From Planctomycetaceae bacterium (GTDB taxonomy: Bacteria > Planctomycetota > Phycisphaerae > Phycisphaerales > SM1A02), in assembly GCA_002684315.1 (NCBI GenBank), contig NYVB01000186.1:1-12929 (forward strand): a stretch of DNA of 12,929 nt, written 5' to 3'. The position numbers and the translations under genes are program-made. Position 1 is the stretch's first letter. The number at the start of each line of letters is the position of its first letter. The notes below the pieces were generated by a model. The model saw only the letters and a list, made by a program, of their open reading frames with translations, made no database searches and had not been told where the DNA came from. Of this stretch, positions 6,527-12,929 are shown piece by piece.

Positions 6527-7180
6527 ATGAGACCGAACCGCATCACAACTTCACTCATCATGCTCTGGACCGGGATACTGTCGGTTGGATGCAGTTCGGA
6601 CATGACGGGCGTTCTGAGCAACAACGTGGTGGCATTTCGCGATATTGAGGCGTCCGATACTCCGATTCCACCCGAAGTCCTCGACCAGGCGAAAGCCGTG
6701 GCGATCTTTTCCAGCACGCAGGCGGGGTTGATCTTCGGTGGCAAGGGCGGAGACGGCGTCTTCGTCAAAAGAACCGGCGACGGCTTCTCCCCCCCTCTCG
6801 CCGTGGACCTGATCCAAGGCTCGGTGGGCTTGCAGATCGGTGCTCAAAGCGAAAGCATGGTCTACATCTTCAGGACGAATGCCGCGGTCGATCATTTTCT
6901 GGAGACCGGTCGCTACGCGATCGCAGAAGCTTCAGGAAGTTTCGGCGATGGGTCGGGCTCGACCGACCCGATCGATATTTCCAAGGAAGAAGTCCTCGTC
7001 TATTCGAAGGCCAAGGGCCTCTATGGCGGAGTGGTGGTGGGCGGCATGGGATTCAAGATCGACGAGGACGTGAATGCCAGGACCTACGACGGCGCCTCCA
7101 CCAGTCGCATCCTTTCGGGTGATGTGACCATTCCGCATGGAACCAACGTGCTCTGGAAGATTTTGAAGAACCAGAACTGA
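6527..7180 (+). CDS. SYLF (Ysc84-like) domain lipoprotein
   Basis: The 217-residue product begins with a signal sequence (MRPNRITTSLIMLWTGILSV) and a lipobox-like SVG-C with cysteine 22, so it is likely a membrane-anchored lipoprotein. Residues about 46-215 match the SYLF/Ysc84 domain, a lipid-binding fold: IPPEVLDQAKAVAIFSSTQA, then GGKGGDGVFVKR, then DLIQGSVGLQIGAQSESMVY, and later ISKEEVLVYSKAKGLYGGV. Bacterial members are secreted or envelope proteins whose exact job is mostly unknown. The start is the ATG at 6527, preceded by GAGGGA at 6514-6519 with 7-nt spacing. It lies alone on the plus strand, 287 bp before the MFS gene. Confidence 0.9.
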   Translation: MRPNRITTSLIMLWTGILSVGCSSDMTGVLSNNVVAFRDIEASDTPIPPEVLDQAKAVAIFSSTQAGLIFGGKGGDGVFVKRTGDGFSPPLAVDLIQGSVGLQIGAQSESMVYIFRTNAAVDHFLETGRYAIAEASGSFGDGSGSTDPIDISKEEVLVYSKAKGLYGGVVVGGMGFKIDEDVNARTYDGASTSRILSGDVTIPHGTNVLWKILKNQN

Positions 7181-7467
7181 GCTGGAGGCGACCCGGCACC
7201 GAACGGTCGGCAACTGGCAAGGTGCTCCTCTTCTCTTCTTGAATGGAATCGTCGGCATGCGACGATTCACCATCAACTGGGCCTTGCCCCCGACGTCTTG
7301 ACCTACTTCCGTGGCGGGCTGGATCGGAAAATGATGGGTGTCGAAGGCGCCGAACCGATTCATCCCCTCTTCGCCTGACGACGCGAGAAGGTGTCCCATC
7401 GCACTCGGGCGGCTCGCAAGAAATAGCATGGCCATGGGTGGCAAGCCCGGAAGGAATGCGCTCAATC
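7181..7467. other. Intergenic interval between SYLF and MFS genes
   Basis: This 287-bp stretch has no convincing gene. The MFS frame stays open back to 7243, but the 71 to 75 extra codons encode a Ser/Arg/Pro-rich string with no transporter character. A minus-strand frame (6932-7465) also crosses it but runs deep antisense into the SYLF gene. It contains the hairpin at 7246-7268 and a weaker pair GCACC (7196-7200) with GGTGC (7221-7225) just after the SYLF stop, without a T-run. It may hold the MFS promoter or a decayed or dispersed repeat element. Confidence 0.5.
7246..7268. repeat. Perfect 9-bp stem hairpin GAATCGTCG-gcatg-CGACGATTC
   Basis: GAATCGTCG at 7246-7254 and CGACGATTC at 7260-7268 are exact reverse complements around a 5-nt loop. 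No T-tract follows on either strand, so a classic Rho-independent terminator is unlikely. It could be a REP-like element, a regulator site or an mRNA 5' structure for the MFS gene. Confidence 0.55.
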
Positions 7468-8700
7468 ATGGATGAAGCAATTCGAAACACTGGAAGAATG
7501 ATGTGGACGATCATCGTTCTCGTCAGCCTGCTCTGCCTGGTCAATTACCTCGATCGAGTCGTGATTTCATTTGCGATCGAACCGATCCGCAGGGATTTCG
7601 GTGTGGACAACACCGGTTTCGGCCTGGCGATGACCTTGTTCGCCGCAGGCGCGATCACGATCAACCTCATCTCCGGACTGCTGCTCGATCGATTCGGCGT
7701 GCGGGTGATCTGGCTGGCGGGTCTGCTGGTCTGGACCGCAGCGATGTTCATGCTGGGCGTGGTTGAATACTGGTGGCTCTTTCTGGTCTTCCGGGTGGGC
7801 CTCGGGCTGGGCGAAGGCGTCAACTTTCCGGCGATGAACCGCGCGATACGCGACTGGGTGCCACCGCAACACGCCTCCAAGGTGACGGCGGCCTGTCTGA
7901 TTGGCGTGCCCGGTGCGTTTCTGATCGGCGGCCCCCTCTTCGGCTGGCTCATCAGTGAGATCGGTTGGCGGAACACGTTCAAGATTCTCAGTGCGGCAGG
8001 GTTCGTCCTGATGCTCGCGATCCTCATCTTCTATCGAAACCCGATGACGACAAGCAAGAACAGTGACAGCGGTACCAGTGCCGAAGGAAGCTGGCTCGGA
8101 CTTCTCAAAGACCCGACGCTGCTTGCCACCTCCTGGTCGTTCTTTGGTTTCGGCGTGATCCTCTACTTCGGACTCACCTGGATACCCGGATATTTCGAGC
8201 AGACCTTCGGAGAGTCACTCTCGACCATCGGATGGTTCAGCACGCTTCCCTGGGGACTGGCGATCATCCTGATGCAGTTGGTTGGATGGTGGTCTGATGC
8301 TCGACATCGCCGGTCGGGAGATTCTCGTACATCCAGAGTGTTCTTCATTCTGGTGTTTCAACTTCTCGCTGCAGGATGCTTCATACCGCTCGCGTTCGTG
8401 ACCACGCCATGGTGGGCGGTGGCATGGCTGACGCTTGGCATTGGATGTTCGATGGCACCGAACGCACCGTACTACTCGATCATCTCCGACCTCTATCGCG
8501 AACGAACCGGTGCCGCGACGGGAATCATGATCACGTTCTTCTCCGCTTCAGGGCTGTTGATGCCGGTGACCGTCGGCCTCCTGACGGACCTCAACGGAAG
8601 TTTCGCGGCCGCTTTCATCCTGATGGCATCGATCGTCGCCAGTGGTGCGGTGGGCATGTTTCTCTTCGCGAAACCAGACTCAGTGCCGCAGAGGACCTGA
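7468..8700 (+). CDS. MFS transporter, anion:cation symporter (ACS) type
   Basis: A 410-residue inner-membrane transporter with about 12 hydrophobic segments in two groups of six, split by a hydrophilic loop at residues 191-210. The N terminus has the ACS-type NYLDRVVISFA (26-36); the 2-3 loop carries the MFS signature GLLLDRFGVR (70-79); and TM4 has RVGLGLGEGVNFPAMNRAIR (109-128), characteristic of hexuronate, glucarate and related carboxylate importers. Substrate is unknown, but an organic anion such as a uronate is plausible and would fit a polysaccharide degrader. The start at 7468 is preferred, with GGAAGGA at 7449-7455, 12 nt upstream; 7456 is possible, and the longer frame from 7243 is rejected. 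The SixA-like gene follows after 38 bp and may be co-transcribed. Confidence 0.9.
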   Translation: MDEAIRNTGRMMWTIIVLVSLLCLVNYLDRVVISFAIEPIRRDFGVDNTGFGLAMTLFAAGAITINLISGLLLDRFGVRVIWLAGLLVWTAAMFMLGVVEYWWLFLVFRVGLGLGEGVNFPAMNRAIRDWVPPQHASKVTAACLIGVPGAFLIGGPLFGWLISEIGWRNTFKILSAAGFVLMLAILIFYRNPMTTSKNSDSGTSAEGSWLGLLKDPTLLATSWSFFGFGVILYFGLTWIPGYFEQTFGESLSTIGWFSTLPWGLAIILMQLVGWWSDARHRRSGDSRTSRVFFILVFQLLAAGCFIPLAFVTTPWWAVAWLTLGIGCSMAPNAPYYSIISDLYRERTGAATGIMITFFSASGLLMPVTVGLLTDLNGSFAAAFILMASIVASGAVGMFLFAKPDSVPQRT

Positions 8701-8738
8701 GAGTCGCGCTCCACCAGCAAGCCGTCTAGAGTGGAGCC

Positions 8739-9236
8739 ATGAAGGAACTTCTCGTGCTTCGGCACGCCCAAAGCATCCACGGCGCCCATGGCGTACGAGA
8801 CCACGGCCGACAGCTTTCGGACGAAGGTCGGGCTCAGGCGGCAAGGATCGGTCGACACCTGTCCCAGATTCTTCGAGTTCCGGACGTGATCCTCTGTTCC
8901 GACTCGACGAGAACGACGGAGACATGCGCTCTGACCTGTGATTCAGGCCGGATGCATCCCAAGATCGAGTTCATAGAGCAGCTCTACCTGGCGTCACATT
9001 CGTGCATGATCAGAACGGCATCCCAGCATGCCATGGATGCCGAAAGGGTGATGCTGATCGGGCACAATCCCGGCTGCGAAGACGTGCTCCACGAACTCGG
9101 CCTCGGAACGCATGAAATGCCACCATGCACCCTCGTGAGAATCGGTCTTGAGATCGAGGACTGGCTGGAGCTTGAGGGAAGCTGCGAGGCGACTCTGCTG
9201 GAACTCACCCTGGTGGAAGCGCTCGACAGGAACTGA
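8739..9236 (+). CDS. sixA: SixA-like histidine phosphatase
   Basis: This 165-residue cytoplasmic protein belongs to the histidine phosphatase superfamily and is closest in size and motifs to SixA, which removes phosphate from phosphohistidine in phosphorelay or phosphotransferase proteins. Visible features are the N-terminal LRHAQS with R8 and the phospho-accepting H9, DHGRQLSDEGRAQAARIG (21-38), SDSTRTTET with R58, and LIGHNPG with the second catalytic H109. The RHA variant of the usual RHG motif is normal for SixA. No histidine kinase is in the window, so its partner is unknown. GGAG at 8733-8736 lies only 2 nt from the ATG, which is short. It converges on the exosortase gene with a 10-bp gap. 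Confidence 0.88.
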   Translation: MKELLVLRHAQSIHGAHGVRDHGRQLSDEGRAQAARIGRHLSQILRVPDVILCSDSTRTTETCALTCDSGRMHPKIEFIEQLYLASHSCMIRTASQHAMDAERVMLIGHNPGCEDVLHELGLGTHEMPPCTLVRIGLEIEDWLELEGSCEATLLELTLVEALDRN

Positions 9237-9246
9237 ATCGGTCGCT

Positions 9247-11004
9247 TCAGGGTGCGAGAGGGTCCGAATCCGACCCGGGAGCGACCGGAAGCAGACGCAT
9301 GACTTCGGGCATCATCGGATCCAGCAGATCCGCGATCATGCCCACGAAGGACTCGATCAATTCATCTGAAGAGAGCTCGGTGTTCGAGACGACGCTGGCG
9401 AGCTGAATCTTCGTGAAGAATGCGCGCTCATCGCGAAGGTTGTAGGCCAGAGACCTCGCGGCCCGGGAACCGGAGGCGAGTCGACCGTTCGCCACGAAGA
9501 AGTATCCGGCGAGGAGTCTTGATCCGGGCTGGTCGGGATCGCTGAAGACGGTCACTCTGACTTCAGGATCACCCTGGGGAAGCCATGCGGTCTCCACCTC
9601 TCCGGTGATCGGATGAGACAGGATGACCCTTCGGGGCGCGATCGGATCGTCACCCATGAAGATGTCCGGGTCGAGCGGCCTGATCACGGTCTCGCTGATC
9701 TGCACCAGTCCCTGCACCGACCAGCAACGCTCCGGAAGATGTGGACGCGAAGTGAATCCACCGGTGTAGTGTGCGAGATGGACACGAAGGGTCTCGGAAC
9801 GCTCCGAGGTCTCGCGGCGATAGATGCGATCGAGGTAGGCCGAGGTGCCCAGAACATCGACCACGCTCTGCGAGTACTCGAGATCATCCCCCTGCTTTCG
9901 CCAGTCACCCAGTGAAGGTGCGAGTGTTTCAAAGGCGGCCCGCAGAGGCGCGGCGGACTTGGTCGGACGGATCCCGCTCATCGAGAGAAAGGACTGAAGA
10001 AAGATCGCGCAACTCAGCAAAAAGAAGAGCAGCGCACCACAGATGGTGGAACCGCCGGGAGCCAGCCTCAGACCGTGCACGGAGGACACGACGGGGTTCG
10101 ACGGATCACTCTCCTCGCTGAATCCATCGAGCACCCAGAGAAAGAACATGAACGACAGGAACGCGGGGAGAAGCCAGATCGTGCTGAACGCGGAATGAGC
10201 GGCTCCGACGGTGAGTTCGGCATCGACTCCGTCGAGCATGCCCTGAGTCGTGATTCGAAGGATGTTGACGGCGATCGCGATCGGAAAAGCGAGCAGAACG
10301 AGAACGACACGCTGCCAGGCACGTGGAAGACGGGTCCATGCGAGCAGCGTGCCCAGAGCGAGAAACGCCATCAACATGCGCATTCCGGAACACGCCTCCG
10401 CGACATCGAGCGGGCGGACCTCACCACCCGAGTCGAGCGTGAGCAAGGCACCATGTCGTACCACGTCGTAGCCGAGAAACCGGAAGACGAACGCCGATCC
10501 GACGGTCGCGACGTCCTGCATCCGCTCGGTGACGGGCGACAGCAGGTCATCGGAAAGGAACTGACCGAACACGACCAGGTAGAGAAGCGGGAACCAGAGG
10601 ATCCGCAGAGACCCCCAGCCGAAGATCGTGAGTGCGACTCCCCAGACCGTCACGCCGACACCGACGGCGCGGGCGTTGTGCGTCTGGAGCAATCCGGGCC
10701 CCGTCAACGCCAGAACATAGAGCGACACTCCGAGACACACGACCAGCAGACCGCTGCGCGAACAACGCAGCGGATGCACCAGAAGTTCGTCACGACGAGA
10801 CCAGATCAACCATGTGACGACGAACGGAACCAGAAGGGTGTGCCCCCAGTCACCGGGATCGGCGACGGCGAATCCGACTTGTGCCGAGAGAAAGGTCCAG
10901 AAAACAGTCGTGAACGCGGCCAGAAGCACCACCGAGACCAGGATGATCGTGCGTGATGAATGCACTCCGTCCGGTGGCGTGTTCGAAGGTGTGTCGGCCG
11001 TCAT
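9247..11004 (-). CDS. Exosortase fused to an EpsI-like domain
   Basis: From the ATG at 11004 this is a 585-residue integral membrane protein. Residues about 18-295 form the exosortase core, with several membrane helices and the three conserved residues: C205 in VAEACSGMRMLMAF, R250 in AVNILRIT and H270 in GAAHSAFSTIW. Exosortases process proteins with PEP-CTERM-like tails for sorting to the outer surface or matrix. After a further membrane helix (about 319-342) the periplasmic part is EpsI-like (DUF3485): YLDRIYRRE, then HYTGGFTSRPHLPERCW. Such fusions are known. The longer frame to 11091 overlaps the end of the DUF1501 gene and was rejected. It lies 22 bp downstream of DUF1501 on the same strand, suggesting co-transcription. 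No PEP-CTERM substrate is seen in the window. Confidence 0.9.
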   Translation of the reverse strand: MTADTPSNTPPDGVHSSRTIILVSVVLLAAFTTVFWTFLSAQVGFAVADPGDWGHTLLVPFVVTWLIWSRRDELLVHPLRCSRSGLLVVCLGVSLYVLALTGPGLLQTHNARAVGVGVTVWGVALTIFGWGSLRILWFPLLYLVVFGQFLSDDLLSPVTERMQDVATVGSAFVFRFLGYDVVRHGALLTLDSGGEVRPLDVAEACSGMRMLMAFLALGTLLAWTRLPRAWQRVVLVLLAFPIAIAVNILRITTQGMLDGVDAELTVGAAHSAFSTIWLLPAFLSFMFFLWVLDGFSEESDPSNPVVSSVHGLRLAPGGSTICGALLFFLLSCAIFLQSFLSMSGIRPTKSAAPLRAAFETLAPSLGDWRKQGDDLEYSQSVVDVLGTSAYLDRIYRRETSERSETLRVHLAHYTGGFTSRPHLPERCWSVQGLVQISETVIRPLDPDIFMGDDPIAPRRVILSHPITGEVETAWLPQGDPEVRVTVFSDPDQPGSRLLAGYFFVANGRLASGSRAARSLAYNLRDERAFFTKIQLASVVSNTELSSDELIESFVGMIADLLDPMMPEVMRLLPVAPGSDSDPLAP

Positions 11005-11026
11005 GCGCGGGTTCCGGAAGCGAGCA

Positions 11027-12469
11027 TCAGGTGAAGATCTCCTGAACAACTCTTCCGGAGACATCGGTGAGTCTGAAATCACGACCGGCATTTCGATAGG
11101 TCAACTGCTCGTGATTGATGCCGAGGAGGGCGAGGATCGTCGCATGAAGGTCATGCACGTGAACCTTGTCCTCCTGAGCGTAGTAGCCGTATTCGTCGGT
11201 GGCCCCGTAGGAGAAACCGGGCTTGACCCCACCACCCGCCATCCACATCGTGAATCCATGTGGGTTGTGATCGCGACCGTTTCCGTCCTGCGCGGCCGGA
11301 GTTCGTCCGAACTCGCCGCCCCAGAGCACGAGGGTCTCGTCGAGCATGCCGCGGCGCTTGAGGTCCTTCAGCAATGCGGCGATGCCGGTATCCACCTCAG
11401 CCGCATTGTTTCGGTGGTCGTTTTCGAGGTTGCCGTGCTGGTCCCATTTGTAGGAATGCGTGCACTGGACGAAACGGACTCCGCGTTCACTGAAACGGCG
11501 TGCCAGCAGACATTGGCGGCCGAAATTCTCGGTGACGCTCTCGTCAAGTCCGTAGAGACGTCTGGTCTCGTCGCTCTCACCGGAGATGTCCAGCACCTCG
11601 GGTGCCACACCCTGCATCCGGAACGCCAGTTCGAAGGTCTCGATGCGGCCCTCGAGTGCGGTCGAGGCGGGATCGGGCGCCCGGCGATTGAGCTCACGAA
11701 TGAACTCGATCTGTTCGCGTTGAATTCGGGCATCCCCCATCGCGGTCATGTGTTCGAAACGAGCCTTGTCGGCACGAATGCCGGCGTGACCGATGGCGGT
11801 TCCGTGGTAGGCCGCGGGGAGGAACGCCGATGAATAGTTGTTCACGCCGCCATGACCGAGCGTCGGTGTGATCGAGACGAACCCCGGGAGATCGCGATTC
11901 TCGGAACCGAGTCCGTAGGTGATCCAGGATCCCATCGAAGGCCTGACGAAATTCTCGGATCCGGTGTGGATCTTCAGAAGCGCGGCACCATGGGCCGGGT
12001 TCGAACCGTGCAGACTCTTGATGAAACAGAGGTCGTCGACGACCTTCGCGGTCTCGGGAAAGATCTCGCTGACCCAGGCACCGCTTTCTCCGTGCTGCTT
12101 CCACTTGTAGGGACTGCCCATCAGATTTCCGGTCTGCGCGAACTGGACGCGAGGCTTGGCGAAGGGAACCGGCTTTCCGTCATCCTTCTGAAGCTTCGGC
12201 TTGTAGTCGAAGGTGTCCACCTGAGAGGGACCACCATGCATGAAGAGGAAGATCACTCGCTTGGCACGTGGTTGGAAGTGCGGCACCCGGATGCCGAGTG
12301 GATTGGTGTCCGATGGGTCGAGCAGCAGAGGCCGGTCGCCTCGCGGACGCATGCCCATGGCTTCCTCGGCGAACAGCCCCGCCAGCGCGACGGAACCGAA
12401 TCCCGCACAACAGCTCTTGAGCATGTCGCGCCGATTCACCGAATGTCTGATGCCGCAGAAACGTCCCAT
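11027..12469 (-). CDS. DUF1501 family protein with Tat signal
   Basis: A 480-residue exported protein of the DUF1501 family, related in fold to the alkaline phosphatase/sulfatase superfamily and abundant in planctomycetes. The N terminus has a twin-arginine signal, NRRDMLKSCCAGFGSVALAG, with R13-R14. Family landmarks are RVIFLFMHGGPSQVDTFDYK, SLHGSNPAHGAALLKIHTGS, FVQCTHSYKWDQHGN, LVLWGGEFGRTP, GRDHNPHGFTMWMAGGGVKPG and the C-terminal VHVHDLHATILALLGIN, whose histidines and aspartates suggest metal binding. The biochemical activity is not established; a link to polymer breakdown is inferred from its usual pairing with DUF1553/PSD1 proteins, as here. The frame opens with TTG at 12520, but the ATG at 12469 places the Tat signal normally. 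Confidence 0.92.
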   Translation of the reverse strand: MGRFCGIRHSVNRRDMLKSCCAGFGSVALAGLFAEEAMGMRPRGDRPLLLDPSDTNPLGIRVPHFQPRAKRVIFLFMHGGPSQVDTFDYKPKLQKDDGKPVPFAKPRVQFAQTGNLMGSPYKWKQHGESGAWVSEIFPETAKVVDDLCFIKSLHGSNPAHGAALLKIHTGSENFVRPSMGSWITYGLGSENRDLPGFVSITPTLGHGGVNNYSSAFLPAAYHGTAIGHAGIRADKARFEHMTAMGDARIQREQIEFIRELNRRAPDPASTALEGRIETFELAFRMQGVAPEVLDISGESDETRRLYGLDESVTENFGRQCLLARRFSERGVRFVQCTHSYKWDQHGNLENDHRNNAAEVDTGIAALLKDLKRRGMLDETLVLWGGEFGRTPAAQDGNGRDHNPHGFTMWMAGGGVKPGFSYGATDEYGYYAQEDKVHVHDLHATILALLGINHEQLTYRNAGRDFRLTDVSGRVVQEIFT

Positions 12470-12550
12470 GTCACCAAGGGTACACCCGTAATCGGGGACT
12501 CGAAAGGATGGGGACGACAATCAAGGAGCAATGGCGCCTCCAGGGAACGA

Positions 12551-12929
12551 TCAATCGAGATAGATGAACTCATTGGATGAAAGCAAGGCATGACACAAGG
12601 TCCGCCAGGCGTGCAGATCCGGGTCCATGGGCTCTGAATCCATTGAATTCTCGGGCCAGGTCACGGAACGTCCGGAAGGTGGCTCCGATCGGATCCGATC
12701 GAGAAAGGCGACCGCACCCGCGATCTGGGATGGATCGGGATGTCGCGCGAAACACGTCAGATACAGATGGGTGATGCGCGCCTCATCGTTCGACGTCTCA
12801 TCGGCGAGAAGCGTTCGAGCGAGGTCTTCGGCCTGAGCGAGCACCAATGGACTGTTCATCATGAAAAGAGCCTGCTGCGCCACCATGGTGCTGGGGCGGG
12901 CATCCACCGTCACGCTTGAATCCGGATAA
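12551..12929 (-). CDS. DUF1553/PSD1 domain protein, C-terminal part (5' end outside window)
   Basis: The minus-strand frame is open to the right edge and gives the last 125 residues of a longer protein. They begin YPDSSVTVDARPSTMVAQQA and continue with LFMMNSPLVLAQAEDLARTL, ITHLYLTCFARHPDPSQ and the terminal WRTLCHALLSSNEFIYLD. This is the typical end of the planctomycete PSD1/DUF1553 proteins, which often carry a cytochrome c-like domain (DUF1549 neighbours) near the N terminus; that part is not visible. It lies 81 bp upstream of DUF1501, the usual gene order. An insertion-like Ser/Met/Pro-rich stretch (SGRSVTWPENSMDSEPMDP) precedes the conserved end and is a common variable region. Confidence 0.88.
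   Translation of the reverse strand, partial: YPDSSVTVDARPSTMVAQQALFMMNSPLVLAQAEDLARTLLADETSNDEARITHLYLTCFARHPDPSQIAGAVAFLDRIRSEPPSGRSVTWPENSMDSEPMDPDLHAWRTLCHALLSSNEFIYLD

Noticed and set aside
6932..7465. 177-codon minus-strand frame across the SYLF gene end and intergenic gap
   Set aside because: Not called as a gene because half of it is antisense to the SYLF domain and no ribosome site is clear; its intergenic part is kept as a finding because it may be a repeat.
9232..9250. CTGAA-N8-TTCAG hairpin between the SixA-like and exosortase stops as a bidirectional terminator
   Set aside because: Only 5 bp of stem with a large loop and no T-run; too weak to annotate.
10075..10956. 293-codon plus-strand frame, Asp/Glu/Arg-rich
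   Set aside because: Antisense to the exosortase core; the charged composition is the mirror of hydrophobic helices on the other strand.
11005..11091. Exosortase start at 11091
   Set aside because: It would overlap the last 65 bp of DUF1501 in another frame and adds 29 residues without signal or homology; the ATG at 11004 is more natural.
10814..11833. 339-codon plus-strand frame across the exosortase and DUF1501 genes
   Set aside because: Spans two well-supported minus-strand genes and the gap between them; no domain similarity.
11852..12580. 242-codon plus-strand frame opposite the DUF1501 gene
   Set aside because: Antisense shadow; the opposite strand has a Tat signal and clear family motifs.

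Overview
The window looks like a chromosomal segment of a planctomycete (Planctomycetota; class not resolvable, Phycisphaerae-like is a guess). Three things point there: a formylglycine-type sulfatase, a DUF1553/PSD1 plus DUF1501 gene pair (a combination strongly typical of this phylum), and an exosortase fused to an EpsI-like domain. Base composition is moderately GC-rich, coding density is high, and no RNA gene, IS element, integrase or CRISPR array was seen.

Layout, left to right. Positions 1-150 hold the 3' end of a plus-strand gene, perhaps an HlyD-like membrane fusion protein. A minus-strand type I sulfatase (172-1653) is divergent from a MutT-like Nudix hydrolase (1763-2155); their shared 109-bp promoter region contains a 7+7 bp inverted repeat. 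Next comes a minus-strand two-gene unit, TerB-like (3006-3470) then DUF4145-like (2161-3009), joined by an ATGA overlap and a near-perfect Shine-Dalgarno. Divergent from it is a plus-strand pair, an unrecognised lipoprotein (3575-4117) and an RsmB/NOP-type RNA cytosine-C5 methyltransferase (4114-5061), joined by a GTGA overlap. An RNase D homologue (5074-6357, minus) converges on the methyltransferase and diverges from a SYLF-domain lipoprotein (6527-7180, plus). After a 287-bp gap with a perfect 9-bp-stem hairpin come an ACS-type MFS transporter (7468-8700) and a SixA-like histidine phosphatase (8739-9236). The right end is a minus-strand cluster read from the right edge inward: DUF1553/PSD1 (3' part only, 12551-12929), DUF1501 (11027-12469) and exosortase-EpsI (9247-11004).

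Functionally this is a mix of housekeeping (Nudix sanitation, RNA methylation, RNase D) and planctomycete envelope or polymer-degradation functions (sulfatase, DUF1501/PSD1, exosortase, lipoproteins, MFS importer). No multi-gene system of clearly new type is evident. The best candidates for a second look are the TerB/DUF4145 coupled pair, the lipoprotein/methyltransferase coupled pair, the exosortase in the DUF1501/PSD1 unit, the sulfatase/Nudix palindrome and the 7181-7467 interval. Where the longest possible reading frame disagreed with codon use, signal peptides or gene overlap, an internal start was chosen; this is noted in each entry.
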